A stretch of DNA of 64,000 bases from Peromyscus leucopus (GCF_004664715.2 NC_051064.1:113074240-113138239); one strand, 5' to 3'. Shown: positions 20,435-31,859, counted from the first letter of the stretch. Notes: a model not told the origin generated them from the letters alone. Translations and numbers: made by a program.

Positions 20435-22165
20435 GTAAAGTACATGTCACAATGGTAATAAAGTTTTATATATGTTCATCATTTTTCCCTATAAAGCTGA
20501 CAATATTTCTTGCTATTGATAAATGTCTTTACATTTTAAAATTTAAAACATCCTGAAGAGCATCTTCAGGTAATATGAAAAAAAAAAGCAAATATGCTGT
20601 GTTTAAAAATCTATCAGAAATAGCTTAATAGAATTGCATACCTCATTGGACATAGAACAGTTAAGTTAATGTTCAGAAATGCTTAATTCCCTAAAACTAG
20701 CAGTTAGGTTATAGTCATTTGTCTAATATCACATTTATTTCTTTTGATTTATAGCTGTAATATTGAAAGAATTACTTTAATTATCTAGAAAATCCAGTGA
20801 AAACTATACATTGCAAATTGAATTTTTCATATGTCAATTGTTCCACCTTATTTGTGTGACTTCATCCTAAGATACAACCCTGAGGCAAAAAGCTGTGGAA
20901 TTCCTATAAATTTAATCATAGTTTACATTTTCCTGTACATGTAACCATACTTTACATTGTTTCTTTAAAAAAAAAAAAAAAAAAAAAAAAGGTGAATGAA
21001 TGGTTTTATTGTTGTTACTAACACATCCAAAAGCTAGAGTAAAAAATTTGCTGTATACATGGGAAATCTTAAATAAAAACAGTACATCTGCTCTGTGCTG
21101 CCAGGAAAAAGATTTTTCAAGTACTACAAGCTAAAGCTTGAGTCTAGGGTACTTCATTTCTGCCCCATTTAAGTCTGATAGGGGAGGGGGATTTGTGCAT
21201 TCCAGTGCCTTTAAAGCCTAAACAAAACAAGAGCTCAGGTATTTTGTTTTCTTTATAAGCAGAGCATTTAGTTTCCAGAGCATAGTTTCCTAGGCAGTCT
21301 TTAAAAAAGACCTGCTGAGAGGGAGCTGATTCCCATGGGGTGAGTAGAAAGTGAAGACATTTCTTTCTTGTTTTCTTCATCAGAGGCAATATTGTGATAG
21401 CTTGTGTTTTGCAAACCGTGTACTCCAGAAGCCCTGATTTTAGGAAATCTTCAAAGTCATAAATATTGTCATTATTATAATAGATGAGAATTTTGTTTTA
21501 CTTTACGTTGTTTTTGTAGATTAGTTGTGTTTGTCCCTTTTTACTATGTTAACACACTAGTGGCTCAAAAGCCCTGATTTCTAAAGCTGTTTTCATCTTA
21601 GTGTGAGTCAGGCCTCTGACATGAACATCTTCTGTTAGTCACGTCCTTCATTGCCATGCATAACAATTAGAAAAGGAAAGGCTAGTTAATAGCCTTCAGG
21701 AAGAAGACATTTCTGTCTTAGAATTTTAGCCCTTTTGTTAGTTGATACGAACCAATATATTCTAGTTGTCTCAAAGAAAAGCATTTGTGTGGTTTCTTGA
21801 GGTAAACTAATTGCTTCTCCCCACCTTCCTCGAAATCATTTTTACTGCCTGACAGACAAATTATGCTTGTGTAGACTGGGCATTTGGCAAACATTTTCTA
21901 TAAAATAAACAAAGTAAATCTGTCACTTTCAAGTAAAAGAACTAGATATATTTGTTGCCAATGGTAAAATTTGAGTTTTCAGTATAAAAATTTATGTCCT
22001 CCACTGTCAGACAGCATAAATACTTTTCCGATGACATTAGTAGTGATATTAACAAATGTGATTTTTTTTAATATATCATACAACATCAACATTCAGAAGA
22101 AATGCATAACTTAGTGAAGTAATGTTTTCCAAAGGCATTGATTCATAATGGAATAAAATTATACA
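20435..22165. other. Intronic sequence without recognised features
   Basis: AT-rich; A24 run at 20967-20990. No exon or repeat family recognised. Confidence 0.45.
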
Positions 22166-22169
22166 TTGA

Positions 22170-22275
22170 AAAAAAGATCATGGAACTGGGTACTGTAGGG
22201 TGGTGGCTGAGGCAGGAAGATCAAGAGTTCAAGGTCAGCCTGAATCCAGAGAAGCCATGGAGTTTAGAGGGGGAA
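22170..22275 (+). mobile_element. B1/B4-like SINE fragment
   Basis: GTGGTGGCTGAGGCAGGAAG, AAGAGTTCAAGGTCAGCCTG. Diverged. Confidence 0.6.
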
Positions 22276-22880
22276 GAGGAAAAAGAGTTATCAAAGAGTT
22301 CTTAGTGTAACAAAGAACAAAAGTGTATCTCTTGATACTTTCAAATTCTACGTGCTACTAATTTGAAGAAATTTCTCTTGTCAAACTGAGTATAGTATCA
22401 AAGAAATGTAACTACAAATGACTATTAAAATGTGTTTTCATTTTCTGACTACATATCTGCAGAAGGCCACATATTCTTCATAAATTTTAACCAATACAAC
22501 ACATTTTTACTAGTTTAATATTGAAACAGATATAAAGGTATAATTGTTTTCTATTGAGCCAGATGATACAGAAATATGTGAAAGTGTTACAATCATGCCA
22601 CTCTTCTCACTAACCTTTTTCTTCTGGAATAAGTTTTTTTCTTTTAAAGAAATATAACATTTATATTAGTTTATAATGAGCACTATTACTTTTAAATGAA
22701 TTGATACATATGTTGTAAATATTTTTATTGTTACTTCTCTTTAAATTTTTGTATTACATGTATTTGTTTTGTGTATATGCTCTCTTCTTCACTATAGATA
22801 TTCCATGGGCTGAACTCAGATTATCAGGCTTGGCACTAGCACCTTTACCCACTGAACCATTTAAAGTTTCTAATAAAGTA
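22276..22880. other. Intronic sequence without recognised features
   Basis: AT-rich DNA; near 22800-22865 a degenerate SINE-like tail (CTCAGATTATCAGGCTTGGC, ACTGAACCAT) may be present. Confidence 0.35.
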
Positions 22881-22884
22881 AATG

Positions 22885-23205
22885 TCAGTGGCTATGGTAG
22901 TTTGAATGAGAAATCCTCCTCACAAGCTCAGGTGTTTGATGTTGGTGGTGCTGTTTGAAGAGGCTGCAAAACCTCTAGGAGGCGTGGCCTTGATGGAGGA
23001 AGTGTGCCACTGGAGGCAGACTTTGAGAATATGTAGCCTTTCTCCCCTCTGGTTTGCTCTTTGCTTCTTGTGTGATGTGAGAGCTTCCTGTTCTGCCTCT
23101 GTGACATGCTTTCTTGCCATAATGGACTCCATCCCTCTGGAGCCATAAGCCAAAATAAACTCAAGGTTTCTTTTGGTTATGGTGTTTTATTACAGCAACA
23201 GAATA
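22885..23205 (+). mobile_element. Rodent LTR (MaLR-like)
   Basis: GTGGCTATGGTAGTTTGAAT-type start, AGGAGGCGTGGCCTTGATGG, CTGGAGCCATAAGCCAAAAT, AATAAA and TGGTTATGGTGTTTTATTAC at the end: a common rodent LTR. A related copy lies at 34520-34855. Confidence 0.7.
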
Positions 23206-23504
23206 GCTGTAGCACATACAAACTAAAGTTATTTTGAGAATTCCAAAGTTTTTAAGAGCACAAAGGCTCCAGAGACCAAGTTTGGAAGCTGATGCTGTAG
23301 GGCATACATTTTCCCTAAACTGCAATTACTGGTGCCCTTTTCTGTCTCTAACCATTAAGGACTCAGGTATGAAGTATGTACAAGCTCAGTTTTCAGTGGG
23401 TCCTCCCTGGTAGGGCTGAACATGGCCAGTGAGCAGTCACTTAAGCCTAAACATTAATGACATATGTTAGCACTCATTTAACTAAGTACTTTTCCACTTA
23501 TAAT

Positions 23505-23795
23505 TAGACTATTTTGGCCTATGGTTCCAGAAAGGAAATCCATAATAATGAGGAAGACATGGCAGCAGGCATTCAGAGCAGTAAGTTGGTTGATCATATT
23601 TCACAACCTATGAAACAAAACAAACCGAAAGTGGGACAAAGTTATAAACTCTTAAAGCATGCCCCTGTGACATACTTCCTTCATCAAGGCTCCACATTCT
23701 AAAAGTTCCATGACCTCTGTGTAGCACCACCAACTGGGGATCAAGTGTTCAAGGACACGAGCCTGAGGAGACAGTTATTCAGACCACCACCAATG
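23505..23795 (+). mobile_element. Rodent interspersed repeat fragment
   Basis: AAGACATGGCAGCAGGCATT and CACCACCAACTGGGGATCAA shared with the copy at 36065-36390 (CACCACCAACTGGGGACCAA). Family name not certain. Confidence 0.6.
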
Positions 23796-24064
23796 CATGC
23801 CATAAAGTGCTCTTCTCATACTTAGACTCCTTACTCATGCTAGTTACAAAGAAGGTGCAGAAACTCGGTCTTACCCAGTAACAGTTCAGAACCTTCTTTT
23901 TGTTGTCTGTCATATCTGTTAGTAATAGCTACCAATGACGGTACTCCATGGTAGGTGATACATTATCTCTACTACTTTGAAGAACCTTGCAGAGGAGTAT
24001 TACCTTTCTTTTGAGAATAAGAAAATTGATCCTTAGCTATAATCTACTCATTCTTGTATTCATT

Positions 24065-24292
24065 TTTTTTTTAACATTTTTATTTTATGTGTATGAGTGT
24101 TTTGCCTGCATGTATGTCTGTGCATCACATGTTTCCCTAGTATCCTCAGAGGCCAGAAGAGTGTGGCAGAGTCTCCTGAAACTGAAGTTATAGATGGTTG
24201 TGAGCTGCCATGTGGGTTCTGGGAATTGAACCTAGGTCATCTGGAAGAACAACAGCAAGTGCTCTTAACCACTGAGCCATCATTCTAGCCCC
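24065..24292 (-). mobile_element. B2 SINE
   Basis: TTTTATTTTATGTGTATGAG, GTGAGCTGCCATGTGGGTTC and CTTAACCACTGAGCCATCAT: a well-kept B2 on the minus strand. Confidence 0.92.
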
Positions 24293-24299
24293 TCCTTCA

Positions 24300-25135
24300 T
24301 TTTCATGTGAAGCAGATACTTATGGAGCACTTGTTATAAGCTAGACAGTTTCTAGGAACTAGATCAAATAGCTTGTGAGTACCACAATCTTATTGCAAGT
24401 CTTAGTTCAAGGCCAATTCTATTTTCTTAGTCCCCAGATAATGTGTGTCCTGTAACTTACTTGAGAGAACAAACTATGAACTGGGTCATTTTGTTTGTTG
24501 AGTACCACAGAAGCTCTCAACCCCCTGCTGCCACTGATCATGGGAAAATTGTAAGAAAGGCCTTTGAGAAATATTAGCCATGTGAAAAACACCGTCAAGG
24601 GTGCTTGCTCTTTATCATCCTGATGTCATTTTATTTATGTGACATGAAGACATCACAGGCCCTGGAGAAACTGTCTCTTTCTGCCTGTAGGTTTGAGAAG
24701 AGAGAAATTTCCCTTATGTAATCTCATGAATTTCTCTTTTGTAGGTCATCCAAAGCAAAATTTTATGCATTTAGGAAATGTTATTTAAACATGTTATGTT
24801 TCTTTTAGATTTAAGGAGTAAATGGCATCAAAGAAAAATCAAGCATCTTTAAACCCCTCTTCATGAAGATCATAGTCTAGTCATTCATTTGAAAGCATAC
24901 AAAGAGAAAATATTGAAGAAAATAATTTTTTCAAACATTGAATTCCTGTTTGTTTTGCCAGGGAATTTTTAACAATGATTCCAAGTATAGACAATGATTG
25001 GGGGGCGGGCAGGCTTTGAGGATTGAGAACATAGCTTAGTTGTAAAGTGGTCATCTAGAATGTCAGTCTCCAGGTCCACATTGGTGGGGGTTAGGGGTGG
25101 GGGTAGTAAGGAGGACAGGAAAAAGTGAGGGGCGT
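24300..25135. other. Intronic sequence, mostly unrecognised
   Basis: 24310-24390 (TATGGAGCACTTGTTATAAG and following) looks like an ancient LINE/SINE remnant. The rest shows nothing I recognise. Confidence 0.35.
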
Positions 25136-25139
25136 GGGA

Positions 25140-25370
25140 ATAAGGACTGGCTTCTGAATTAGACTCACCTGGTTTCAAGTCCTGACCCTGTGATTACTGC
25201 CTTGATCTTGATTAGGTGGGTTTCTTGAGCCCTTCAAAGTTGGATTTCCTTCTCTTGAAAATCTAAATTATAATTACTTCTTCATAGAATTGTTGTGCAG
25301 ATTAAATGAGATGAAAGTTATTTAGCCTAATCACTGACATGTAAACAATTGGTAGCTGTAGCTAGTGTTA
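25140..25370 (+). mobile_element. MIR SINE
   Basis: CTGGTTTCAAGTCCTGACCC, TTACTGCCTTGATCTTGATT, AGAATTGTTGTGCAGATTAA and ATGAGATGAAAGTTATTTAG follow MIR order. Confidence 0.75.
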
Positions 25371-25484
25371 TTAATGCCATTGTTTTTATAAATTGGACCT
25401 TTGAACCTCACAGCTTTGGACATTCTTCTTTCTGGTGCTAAATATTAATTGAAGCTGAAAGGTTTTATTGTTGTTGTTTGGGGT

Positions 25485-25640
25485 TTTTTGTTTTTGTTTT
25501 CCGTGACAAAGTTTCTCTGTGTAGTCCTGGCTGTCCTGGAACTCTCTGTAGACCAGGCTAGCCTCTAACTCAGAGATCCACCTGCCTCTGTCTCTCAAGT
25601 GCTGGGATTAAAGGCATGTGCTATCACTGCCCAGCATATG
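25485..25640 (-). mobile_element. B1 SINE
   Basis: AAAGTTTCTCTGTGTAGTCC, GTCCTGGAACTCTCTGTAGA, AAGTGCTGGGATTAAAGGCA. About 150 bp before the 25788 exon, antisense to the gene. Confidence 0.92.
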
Positions 25641-25787
25641 AAAGTATTTTCAATAGTAGCATTCCAGTCTGTAGTTTCTAATACTGATAATTTCTTTATT
25701 GTTAATTCCAGAATGACTTTTCATTTCTAATAATTTTACTAACTTGAAGTTATATAAATTTTACATAAAGCTTTGAATCTCCATTAG

Positions 25788-25876
25788 GTAATACAACAGT
25801 GGATGAGTTAATGATGAGACTCATGGCTGCAATGGAGATTTTCTCAGCTCAACAACAGGAAGACATAAAAGATGAG
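25788..25876 (+). CDS. Faf1: Faf1 internal exon (end of UAS domain)
   Basis: Second Faf1 exon in the window. The acceptor is CTCCATTAG|G and the donor GATGAG|GTAAGA, close to consensus. Its first two bases complete the Gly codon begun in the upstream exon, followed by 29 codons from NTTVDELMMR to QQEDIKDE; it ends on a codon boundary (phase 0). This is the last helical part of the UAS domain, about residues 470-498. At 89 nt it is not a multiple of three, so skipping it alone would break the frame, as would skipping the 137-nt exon alone; skipping both also shifts frame (226 nt). The exon is too short and too spliced to appear as a long open frame, so it was found from the protein sequence. 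Nothing suggests a pseudogene. Confidence 0.97.
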
Positions 25877-26384
25877 GTAAGATAAGAGGTAAAGTGGAGT
25901 TTTATCAGGTGATTTGTCAGTGGTGATGAGTGGCTGTGTCATGACTGATAGGTAAGGATGTAAAGATGCTGTTCTAAATTTGCCAAGGTCCCTTATGTCA
26001 TCAGTGTGACTCTTTGGTTTTTTTCTTGTCATGATTTCAAGTTCTAAAGATTTGTTTAAATTTACATTTTACTAGATTTAGGGTGCTAGACATTTCACTC
26101 TGCAAGAAAAAAATTCAGTGGCTTTTTTGCAAAACTTTGGTCCAGGAAATTTTCTGTTTACCATTTTATCACTCCTTTTTATATATGCTTAATAGTTGGT
26201 ACTGTGCTGGGGCCTGGTTTTGATAGAGGTATTGCCAACTTTAGGGTTTGATATGGAGTATATAAAGGAATAGCTTCATTTTCCTTCATTACTGTGGTCT
26301 CCTGCTGGTACCTCTGGGTGATCCAATCCAATCAAAAGCTTTGTAGAACATGGATTCTGAAGGTCAAATACAAGACAGTCCAAC

Positions 26385-26480
26385 CTAGGTTGGGATTATT
26401 ATTTTTTTAATTGGAAAACAGAGGGTCAAAGTTAAGCATATTTACCCAGGGTCATCTAGCTGATATCTGCTTTTACAATC
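26385..26480 (+). mobile_element. MIR SINE fragment
   Basis: TTAATTGGAAAACAGAGGGT, TTTACCCAGGGTCATCTAGC resemble the MIR core and the following GGTCACACAGCTAG. Confidence 0.55.
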
Positions 26481-26551
26481 CCTTAATCATTAACACTGGA
26501 TCAATCAAGAAATTTCTGGATTTAGAAGACAAATCTATTAAGAAAATATGA

Positions 26552-26722
26552 AGAGCTGGGTGGTGGCAGCACACGCCTTTAAACCCAGCACTTGGGAGGC
26601 AGAGGCAGGCAGATCTAAGTTTGAGGCCAGCCTGGTCTACAAAAGGAGTTCCAGGGAATGCGTAAAACTACACAAAGAAGCCCTGCCTTGAAAAACCAAA
26701 TAATAATAATAATAATAATATA
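26552..26722 (+). mobile_element. B1 SINE with (AAT)n tail
   Basis: GAGCTGGGTGGTGGCAGCAC, AGCACTTGGGAGGCAGAGGC, CCAGGGAATGCGTAAAACTA (cricetid-type right half), then about seven AAT units. Confidence 0.93.
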
Positions 26723-26989
26723 GCAGATATTAGCATTTGTTAATTTTATGTGCTAAGCTTATGGGTATTTGTAATCTTATGCTCTAATTTTTGTTTTTAA
26801 TTTTTCTATAGAATAACAAATGGAAAAAGTAATTCTAAGCAATGAAAGTATGAAGGAATTATGCATGTTTTCAGTAGAATACTCTTTAGTTATTGGAAAT
26901 GTGAAACTGCATACAATTTTAATTTAATTATATACTAGTGTATTTTGCTTTGTTTCTTTACTTCTGTCTTTCATTCAATTAACAGGGTT

Positions 26990-27215
26990 TGTGTTTTTTG
27001 TTTTGTTTATTTGTTTTTCTTTGTTTGGTTTGGGGTGGAGGAGCAATTAGTTCTGTTTTCTTTGAGTGTTTGTTTTGTAATGGGGTCTCCCTATGTAGCC
27101 TTGGCTTCCTGGAACTCACAATGTAGACCAGGCTGACCTGGAACTCACAGAGATCTGCTTGCTTTTGCCTCCCATTTGTGGGAGTAAAGGTGTGTGTCAC
27201 CACACTGGGCCCAAT
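26990..27215 (-). mobile_element. B1 SINE
   Basis: TAATGGGGTCTCCCTATGTA, GACCAGGCTGACCTGGAACT, GTGTGTGTCACCACACTGGG. Confidence 0.88.
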
Positions 27216-27449
27216 TACGTTTGTTTATTTTGTCTGGAGGGGTCATCTCTTACTCCTGTTTATAGCTCTGTCTCCTTATGCCTAGAACAAATTCATTAGT
27301 CACTAGATATTTCTTAATTGATTAAGTAAGTGAATATTTGGAAGAATTTACATGAAAACAATAACTTGAAAAGGCAGTGGTTAATTATGGTGATATAAAC
27401 ATAAGGTCTCCCAGTAACAGGTTAACAGAGTGCTAGGACTGGCCTTGCT

Positions 27450-27680
27450 CTCTCCTGTTCTGTTTTCTGAGACAGGATCTCTCAAGCCCCCCTTGAGACA
27501 GAACCTCATGTGTCTCAGGGAAATGTAGCCAAGGGTGATCCAGAACTTGTATTACTCTTCTCTCCATTTCCTAAGTGCTGGATTATAAGTATGCACCACT
27601 GTGCCTGATTTTCAAATCCAGGATTTCATGCATGCTACACATGTGATATACCAAATGAGCCTCATCTTCAGCTACTGGTT
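27450..27680 (-). mobile_element. B4-type SINE
   Basis: TGAGACAGGATCTCTCAAGC, AAGTGCTGGATTATAAGTAT and an ID-like right part with CATGCATGCTACACATG. Confidence 0.7.
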
Positions 27681-27689
27681 TAGCTCTTT

Positions 27690-28450
27690 AATGCTTAGTG
27701 GGTTGTTTTTATCCCCACAAAAATGTTCAGGTTGTAATTTTTCTATATAGCCAGTGTGCTATTTACTTTGAAGGAAAGACAGCCAGGTACATGGTAGAAA
27801 TATATTTATAATGTTACTCTATAAATTGACATTTTGAAATAATGAAGTACTGTACTTAGTTAGGAATTTGTAATAATAGGTATGTTGCCATTCAAGATTA
27901 GGTTTATCTTGGAACAGAGGCATTGATTGGCAATAATTCACTTAACATGTTCCTCAACCATTTAAATCTTGAGTCTTATTAGTACCAGATTTACAGATAA
28001 TATTAGACAGATTATGCTGTATAATAAAAAATGTAAATGCACAATATCTGCAAGCATATTTTCACTTCATTCTTTCATCTTAGTGTTTCTTGTTGTTCAT
28101 TGGTAAAGAAATTGATGTTAATTCATTTAATACTGAGCACAAAATTTAACATAAGGGTAACATGAAAAATCCAAGTCTCCTATAATTGAAATTTAACTCT
28201 AAAAGGGAAAGATTTCTATGTTTTTAGTCTTTGTGAGTATTATCATATGGGCTATAGATAGGGTTTTCAAGAAAATCTTCTTCTAAATATAAGTACTTCT
28301 TTGGGACCATGCAGGTCATAAGGGTATCTCTAAATCTGTGACAAGAAATAATATCTCTTGTAACTGTGATCTTGACTTTTAAAATGATTCAAGTAAGACT
28401 GTATAATTAAATCAATGAATAGATATAAGGGATAGCTTACCTGTCCTCAA
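27690..28450. other. Intronic sequence without recognised features
   Basis: AT-rich, no exon or repeat recognised. Confidence 0.45.
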
Positions 28451-28454
28451 TTTA

Positions 28455-28540
28455 CTTGAACTCTACTTTCATGGCTCATGCCTTAATCCTAGAAATCAGA
28501 ATTCTGAAAATTTGCAAGTTCAAAGCCAGGCAGACTCTGG
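28455..28540 (+). mobile_element. B1-like SINE fragment
   Basis: ATGGCTCATGCCTTAATCCT and AAGTTCAAAGCCAGGCAGAC only. Confidence 0.5.
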
Positions 28541-28639
28541 TTCTTTTTCTTTCTGTTTTTTGTTTTTCTCAAAGTTGTAGAAACACTTGAGTAGTAGAGT
28601 ACTCACCTTGTTTTCACGAGGCTTTGGCTGAGCTATGTT

Positions 28640-28955
28640 GATTATTTCACTTGTTCCATTATATCAGTACACCAATAGGTAACTTGTGTGCAAGTATAAA
28701 ACTTTCATTATATTCAAACCTGAAACGTATTTGCATTCTTGAATCATTGCTCGGTGGCCCAGAAAAAGCTGGATCTTATGAAATGTTTATTACGCCTCCT
28801 TTGAGTGCACATCACAAGGCTAGATCCTCAGCAACGAGTGTTGTTGACAGAAGGAAAGATACGACAGTAGCCATGTTCTACAATCTTTGGATCTTTGTTT
28901 TCTTCTTTAGAATATATTTTAAAACTTGGCTACAAGCAATAAATGAGTTCTAACA
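28640..28955. other. Repeat-free island with an open 100-codon frame
   Basis: Complex sequence with retained CpGs (TACGCCTCC, CAACGAGTG, TACGACAG). A + strand frame of 100 codons runs 28651-28953; its product matches no family I know and has no domain, so it is described but not called a gene. Could be a conserved noncoding element or chance. Confidence 0.3.
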
Positions 28956-29193
28956 TGTAAATGAATTAAATTTTCATTAGCACTGTTTTTTAGCTATAGA
29001 TGATCTAGAAACCTCTTATAATCAAGCATCTGTAATAATTTATGATCTATTTATTATTTACCCATTCAACATTAGTTCATTTAGAATTCCTTTTAAGGCC
29101 TATTCCCTTGCAACCCAATCTCTGATTAACTTGTATCAGTAGTGGACACAGTCCAGATGGACATCAAAGACTGAAAGAGCAGTTACTCAGTGT

Positions 29194-29198
<5 letters not shown>

Positions 29199-29255
<57 letters not shown>

Positions 29256-29290
29256 ACTCTCTCTCTCACTCTCAAAGAGAGAGAGAGAGA
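29199..29290. repeat. (CT)n followed by (GA)n
   Basis: About 70 bp of CT repeats with a few CA steps, then GAGAGAGAGAGAG about 5 bp later: a mirror/inverted simple repeat. Confidence 0.96.
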
Positions 29291-29500
29291 ACGAGAGAAC
29301 CTGGATCCTTATCCACTGGGCCCGAACTTTATTTCAAAGGTCTATTTATAACAATGCCAAGGGGTCAAGCAAAAGACTTCCCCCTTGCTAGTTACAGTCA
29401 AAAAGTGTAGACCTTTAAAGACACCTGATACTCAGGCCCGTGATCCAATCAACCTCCTATGCAGTCCTGGTGGGTACAATCACTAGGAAACCTAGTAGGC
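29291..29500 (-). mobile_element. ERV LTR fragment, antisense
   Basis: TTTATAACAATGCCAAGGGG, AAGCAAAAGACTTCCCCCTT, CTGATACTCAGGCCCGTGAT match, with divergence, the blocks of the solo LTR at 30422-30766. Confidence 0.65.
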
Positions 29501-29699
29501 TTCAACAGAAAGGCTCCTGTACAAGCTACAAGGGAAGTGGAGCAAGTATGAATAAAGACACTAGCAACTGTCTCCAGGTACCTGATGCCTTTTGCTCTGC
29601 TCCCTAAGGCAATCTTACCCTGATTCCTAGAGTACCTAACAATTTACCAGGGTTCTCAGGCATTTAGATATGAATAAACTATAAATCAGTTTTGCTGTT

Positions 29700-30005
29700 T
29701 GTTTTATGTGTGTATGAATGTGGGTGTGCATATGCTGTAGTATGTATGTGGAGGTCAGAGGGCAACCTGGGTATTGGTCCTCACCTTCCACCTTATTTGA
29801 GACAGGTCTCTCATCATTCACTTCTTTATATACCAGGCTAACTTGCCCGCGAACTTCTGAGAATTCCCGTTTCTGCTTCTGGTCTTCCTTTAGGAACATA
29901 GGGATTAAAGATGTGTGTACTATGGCTCCCAGATTCAATGTGGGTCCTGAGGACCTGGAGTCAGTTGTCAACAAGCAGTTTAACCACTGAGCCATCTCTC
30001 TAGCC
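29700..30005 (-). mobile_element. B3/B4-type SINE
   Basis: TGTGGAGGTCAGAGGGCAAC, TTGAGACAGGTCTCTCATCA and AACCACTGAGCCATCTCTCT. Open frames over it on both strands are SINE-derived. Confidence 0.85.
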
Positions 30006-30189
30006 AATATGAGTCAATTTGGTTTATTTATTTATTTTATTTTTTTGAAAATAGTTTTTTTTTTCATACAATATATTCTGATTACAGTTTCCACTCTCCC
30101 AGCTTTTCCCAGATCCTCCCCCATTAACCCACCCATCCAAATCCATACCATTTCTTTCTCTCTCATCACATTATGGGCAGGAGGCACCT

Positions 30190-30191
30190 AA

Positions 30192-30233
<42 letters not shown>
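30190..30233. repeat. (TAA)n microsatellite
   Basis: About 14 TAA units. Confidence 0.98.
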
Positions 30234-30235
<2 letters not shown>

Positions 30236-30323
30236 GATCAAATACAAACAAGTTAGAATAGGACAAAACAAACAGGAGAAAAACCAGAGAAGAAGCACAA
30301 GAAACACAGGCACTGACACAGAT

Positions 30324-30349
30324 ACACACACACACACACACACACACAC
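30324..30349. repeat. (CA)n microsatellite
   Basis: About 12 CA units. Confidence 0.97.
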
Positions 30350-30421
30350 GGCCGGGGGAGTCGGAGAGAACCCATAAAAACAAAATTGGAAGCCATAATA
30401 TATAAGTAAAAGATCTGTAAG

Positions 30422-30766
30422 TGTGGGGCGTTTAGCCACCAATCCCACAGCTCCCCAGAGTTTTCTTGAGTGTGAGCGGCAGGAAATATTAGATAGAAGG
30501 ATTTATTGTGGAGAAACTTGCAGAGATAAACAGATAGAAAATAAAGTATAGCCTGGAGAGGGCCTGGAACCTTTTCAAATGGGCCCTGACTGTCTCTGCC
30601 CCAGGGTTTTTATAGAGACACCAAGGGGTGGAGCAAAAGACCTCCTCCCCCAGCACAGCCAAGTGTAGACCATCTCAGACACCTGCACTCAGGCCTGTGG
30701 TCCTAATTATCCTCTATGCGGACCTGCTGGGTAAAGCCACGAGGAAGCTGAGAACGGGCGCCCACA
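30422..30766 (-). mobile_element. Solo LTR, IAP/ERVK-like, with perfect 6-bp target duplication
   Basis: 345 bp beginning TGTGGGGCGTTTAG and ending GGGCGCCCACA. TGTAAG sits at 30416-30421 and 30767-30772; 6 bp is the class II (ERVK/IAP) duplication length. On the minus strand it starts TGTGGGCGCCCGTTCTC, has a TATAAAA-type box (complement of TTTTTATAGAGA near 30608) and an AATAAA (complement of TTTATT near 30500). No internal viral sequence remains. Confidence 0.92.
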
Positions 30767-31859
30767 TGTAAGGTGGTTTGTTTGTTTGTTTTAAATGCCC
30801 AGACAAAGGGTTGTGAGATCAAAAATCCTCCATTGAACTTGTTTTGTGCTGGGCATGGGGCCTGCCCTTAAGAATGGTTTGTATACCCAGTAAGAAGTGA
30901 GACTCCATTGGAGAAAATTAACTTTTTCTTTGACAGTAGTTATCAATTGGAGATAGCTTATGAATTAGGAATAGGGGCTTGTGTCTAAGTACCCTCTCAG
31001 TACTGGGCCCCATCTGGCTTAGACCTGTGCATGCTGGCACAGTCTTTGTGAGTTCCTATGTGCATCAATCCTGTTGTGTCTAGAAGGCCTTGTTTCCTTG
31101 GTGTCTTCCATCCCCTTTGGCCCTTACAATCTTTCTGCTTCTTCTTCCTCAGAATTCCCTGAACCCTTTTGGGAGTTATTTGATAGAGACATCCCATTTA
31201 GGACTGTGTGTTCTAAGGTGTCTCACTCTCTCATTCTGTTGTTTGTGTTTTCATAGACTTTATTAATGGATTTATTCATATCTTGTTTAAGGTACTTGAA
31301 CATACTCATGATAGCTGATTTGAAGTCCTTGTTTCATACTCGAGCTATGTTACATTTCTCAGGGCCTACTGTGGTAGCATTGCTGGGTTTTTGTGAAGAG
31401 GTACTGTCCCTGTTGTTATTGATTGTATTTTTACACTGATGTCTAGGAATCTGGGTTTGTGCTGGTTGTAATTCAAGGTGTTGTTATATGGTCTTATCTC
31501 TGTTGGGTGACTGTTCCATTCCTTGGTTTCTGTTGCCCTCTCTGGATCTTAGAGTGTGATGTGTATGAGTTTTCCAGTAGGGAGTACTTCTGAGTGTCTG
31601 CCAGGTGTGGCCCTGTGGGTATAGGGGCTGACAGGAAGGAATTTGGTTAGGCTGGAAAGGAGGGAGCTAAGTGAGAGGGTTTCTAGGAAGGAGGAAACTG
31701 GGTTTCCCTCTAAGGATCTGCAGATTCTTCAAGGATGGAGTTAGAGGAGGGCAGGCTACTGCAGGTGGTCTGCTACAGGGCTAGGGAAAAAACTGAAGAA
31801 TTTGCAATGGAGAACAGACAAGGAGAATGAAGTTCACCTACCTGATTCCCAGGCTGGCA

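Larger units (their letters stand above)
20435..25787 (+). other. Faf1: Faf1 intron, 5.35 kb, complete
   Basis: Complete phase 1 intron from GTAAAG to CTCCATTAG. It holds a B4-like SINE, a rodent LTR, another rodent repeat, a B2, a MIR and a B1. The rest, especially 20435-22160 and 24300-25140, is AT-rich sequence in which I recognise nothing beyond an A24 run at 20967-20990. Confidence 0.93.
30020..31850 (-). mobile_element. L1-type LINE 3' region, antisense, broken by an LTR
   Basis: Pyrimidine-rich CCACTCTCCCAGCTTTTCCC, then simple repeats, then after the LTR AGAATTCCCTGAACCCTTTT, GATAGAGACATCCCATTTAG and CAAGGTGTTGTTATATGGTC, which I recognise as antisense rodent L1 3' UTR style sequence. 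Edges are uncertain, especially past 31560. Confidence 0.6.

Noticed and set aside
29636..30007. 123-codon minus-strand frame
   Set aside because: Read through a B3/B4 SINE; the tRNA-like head is visible in it.
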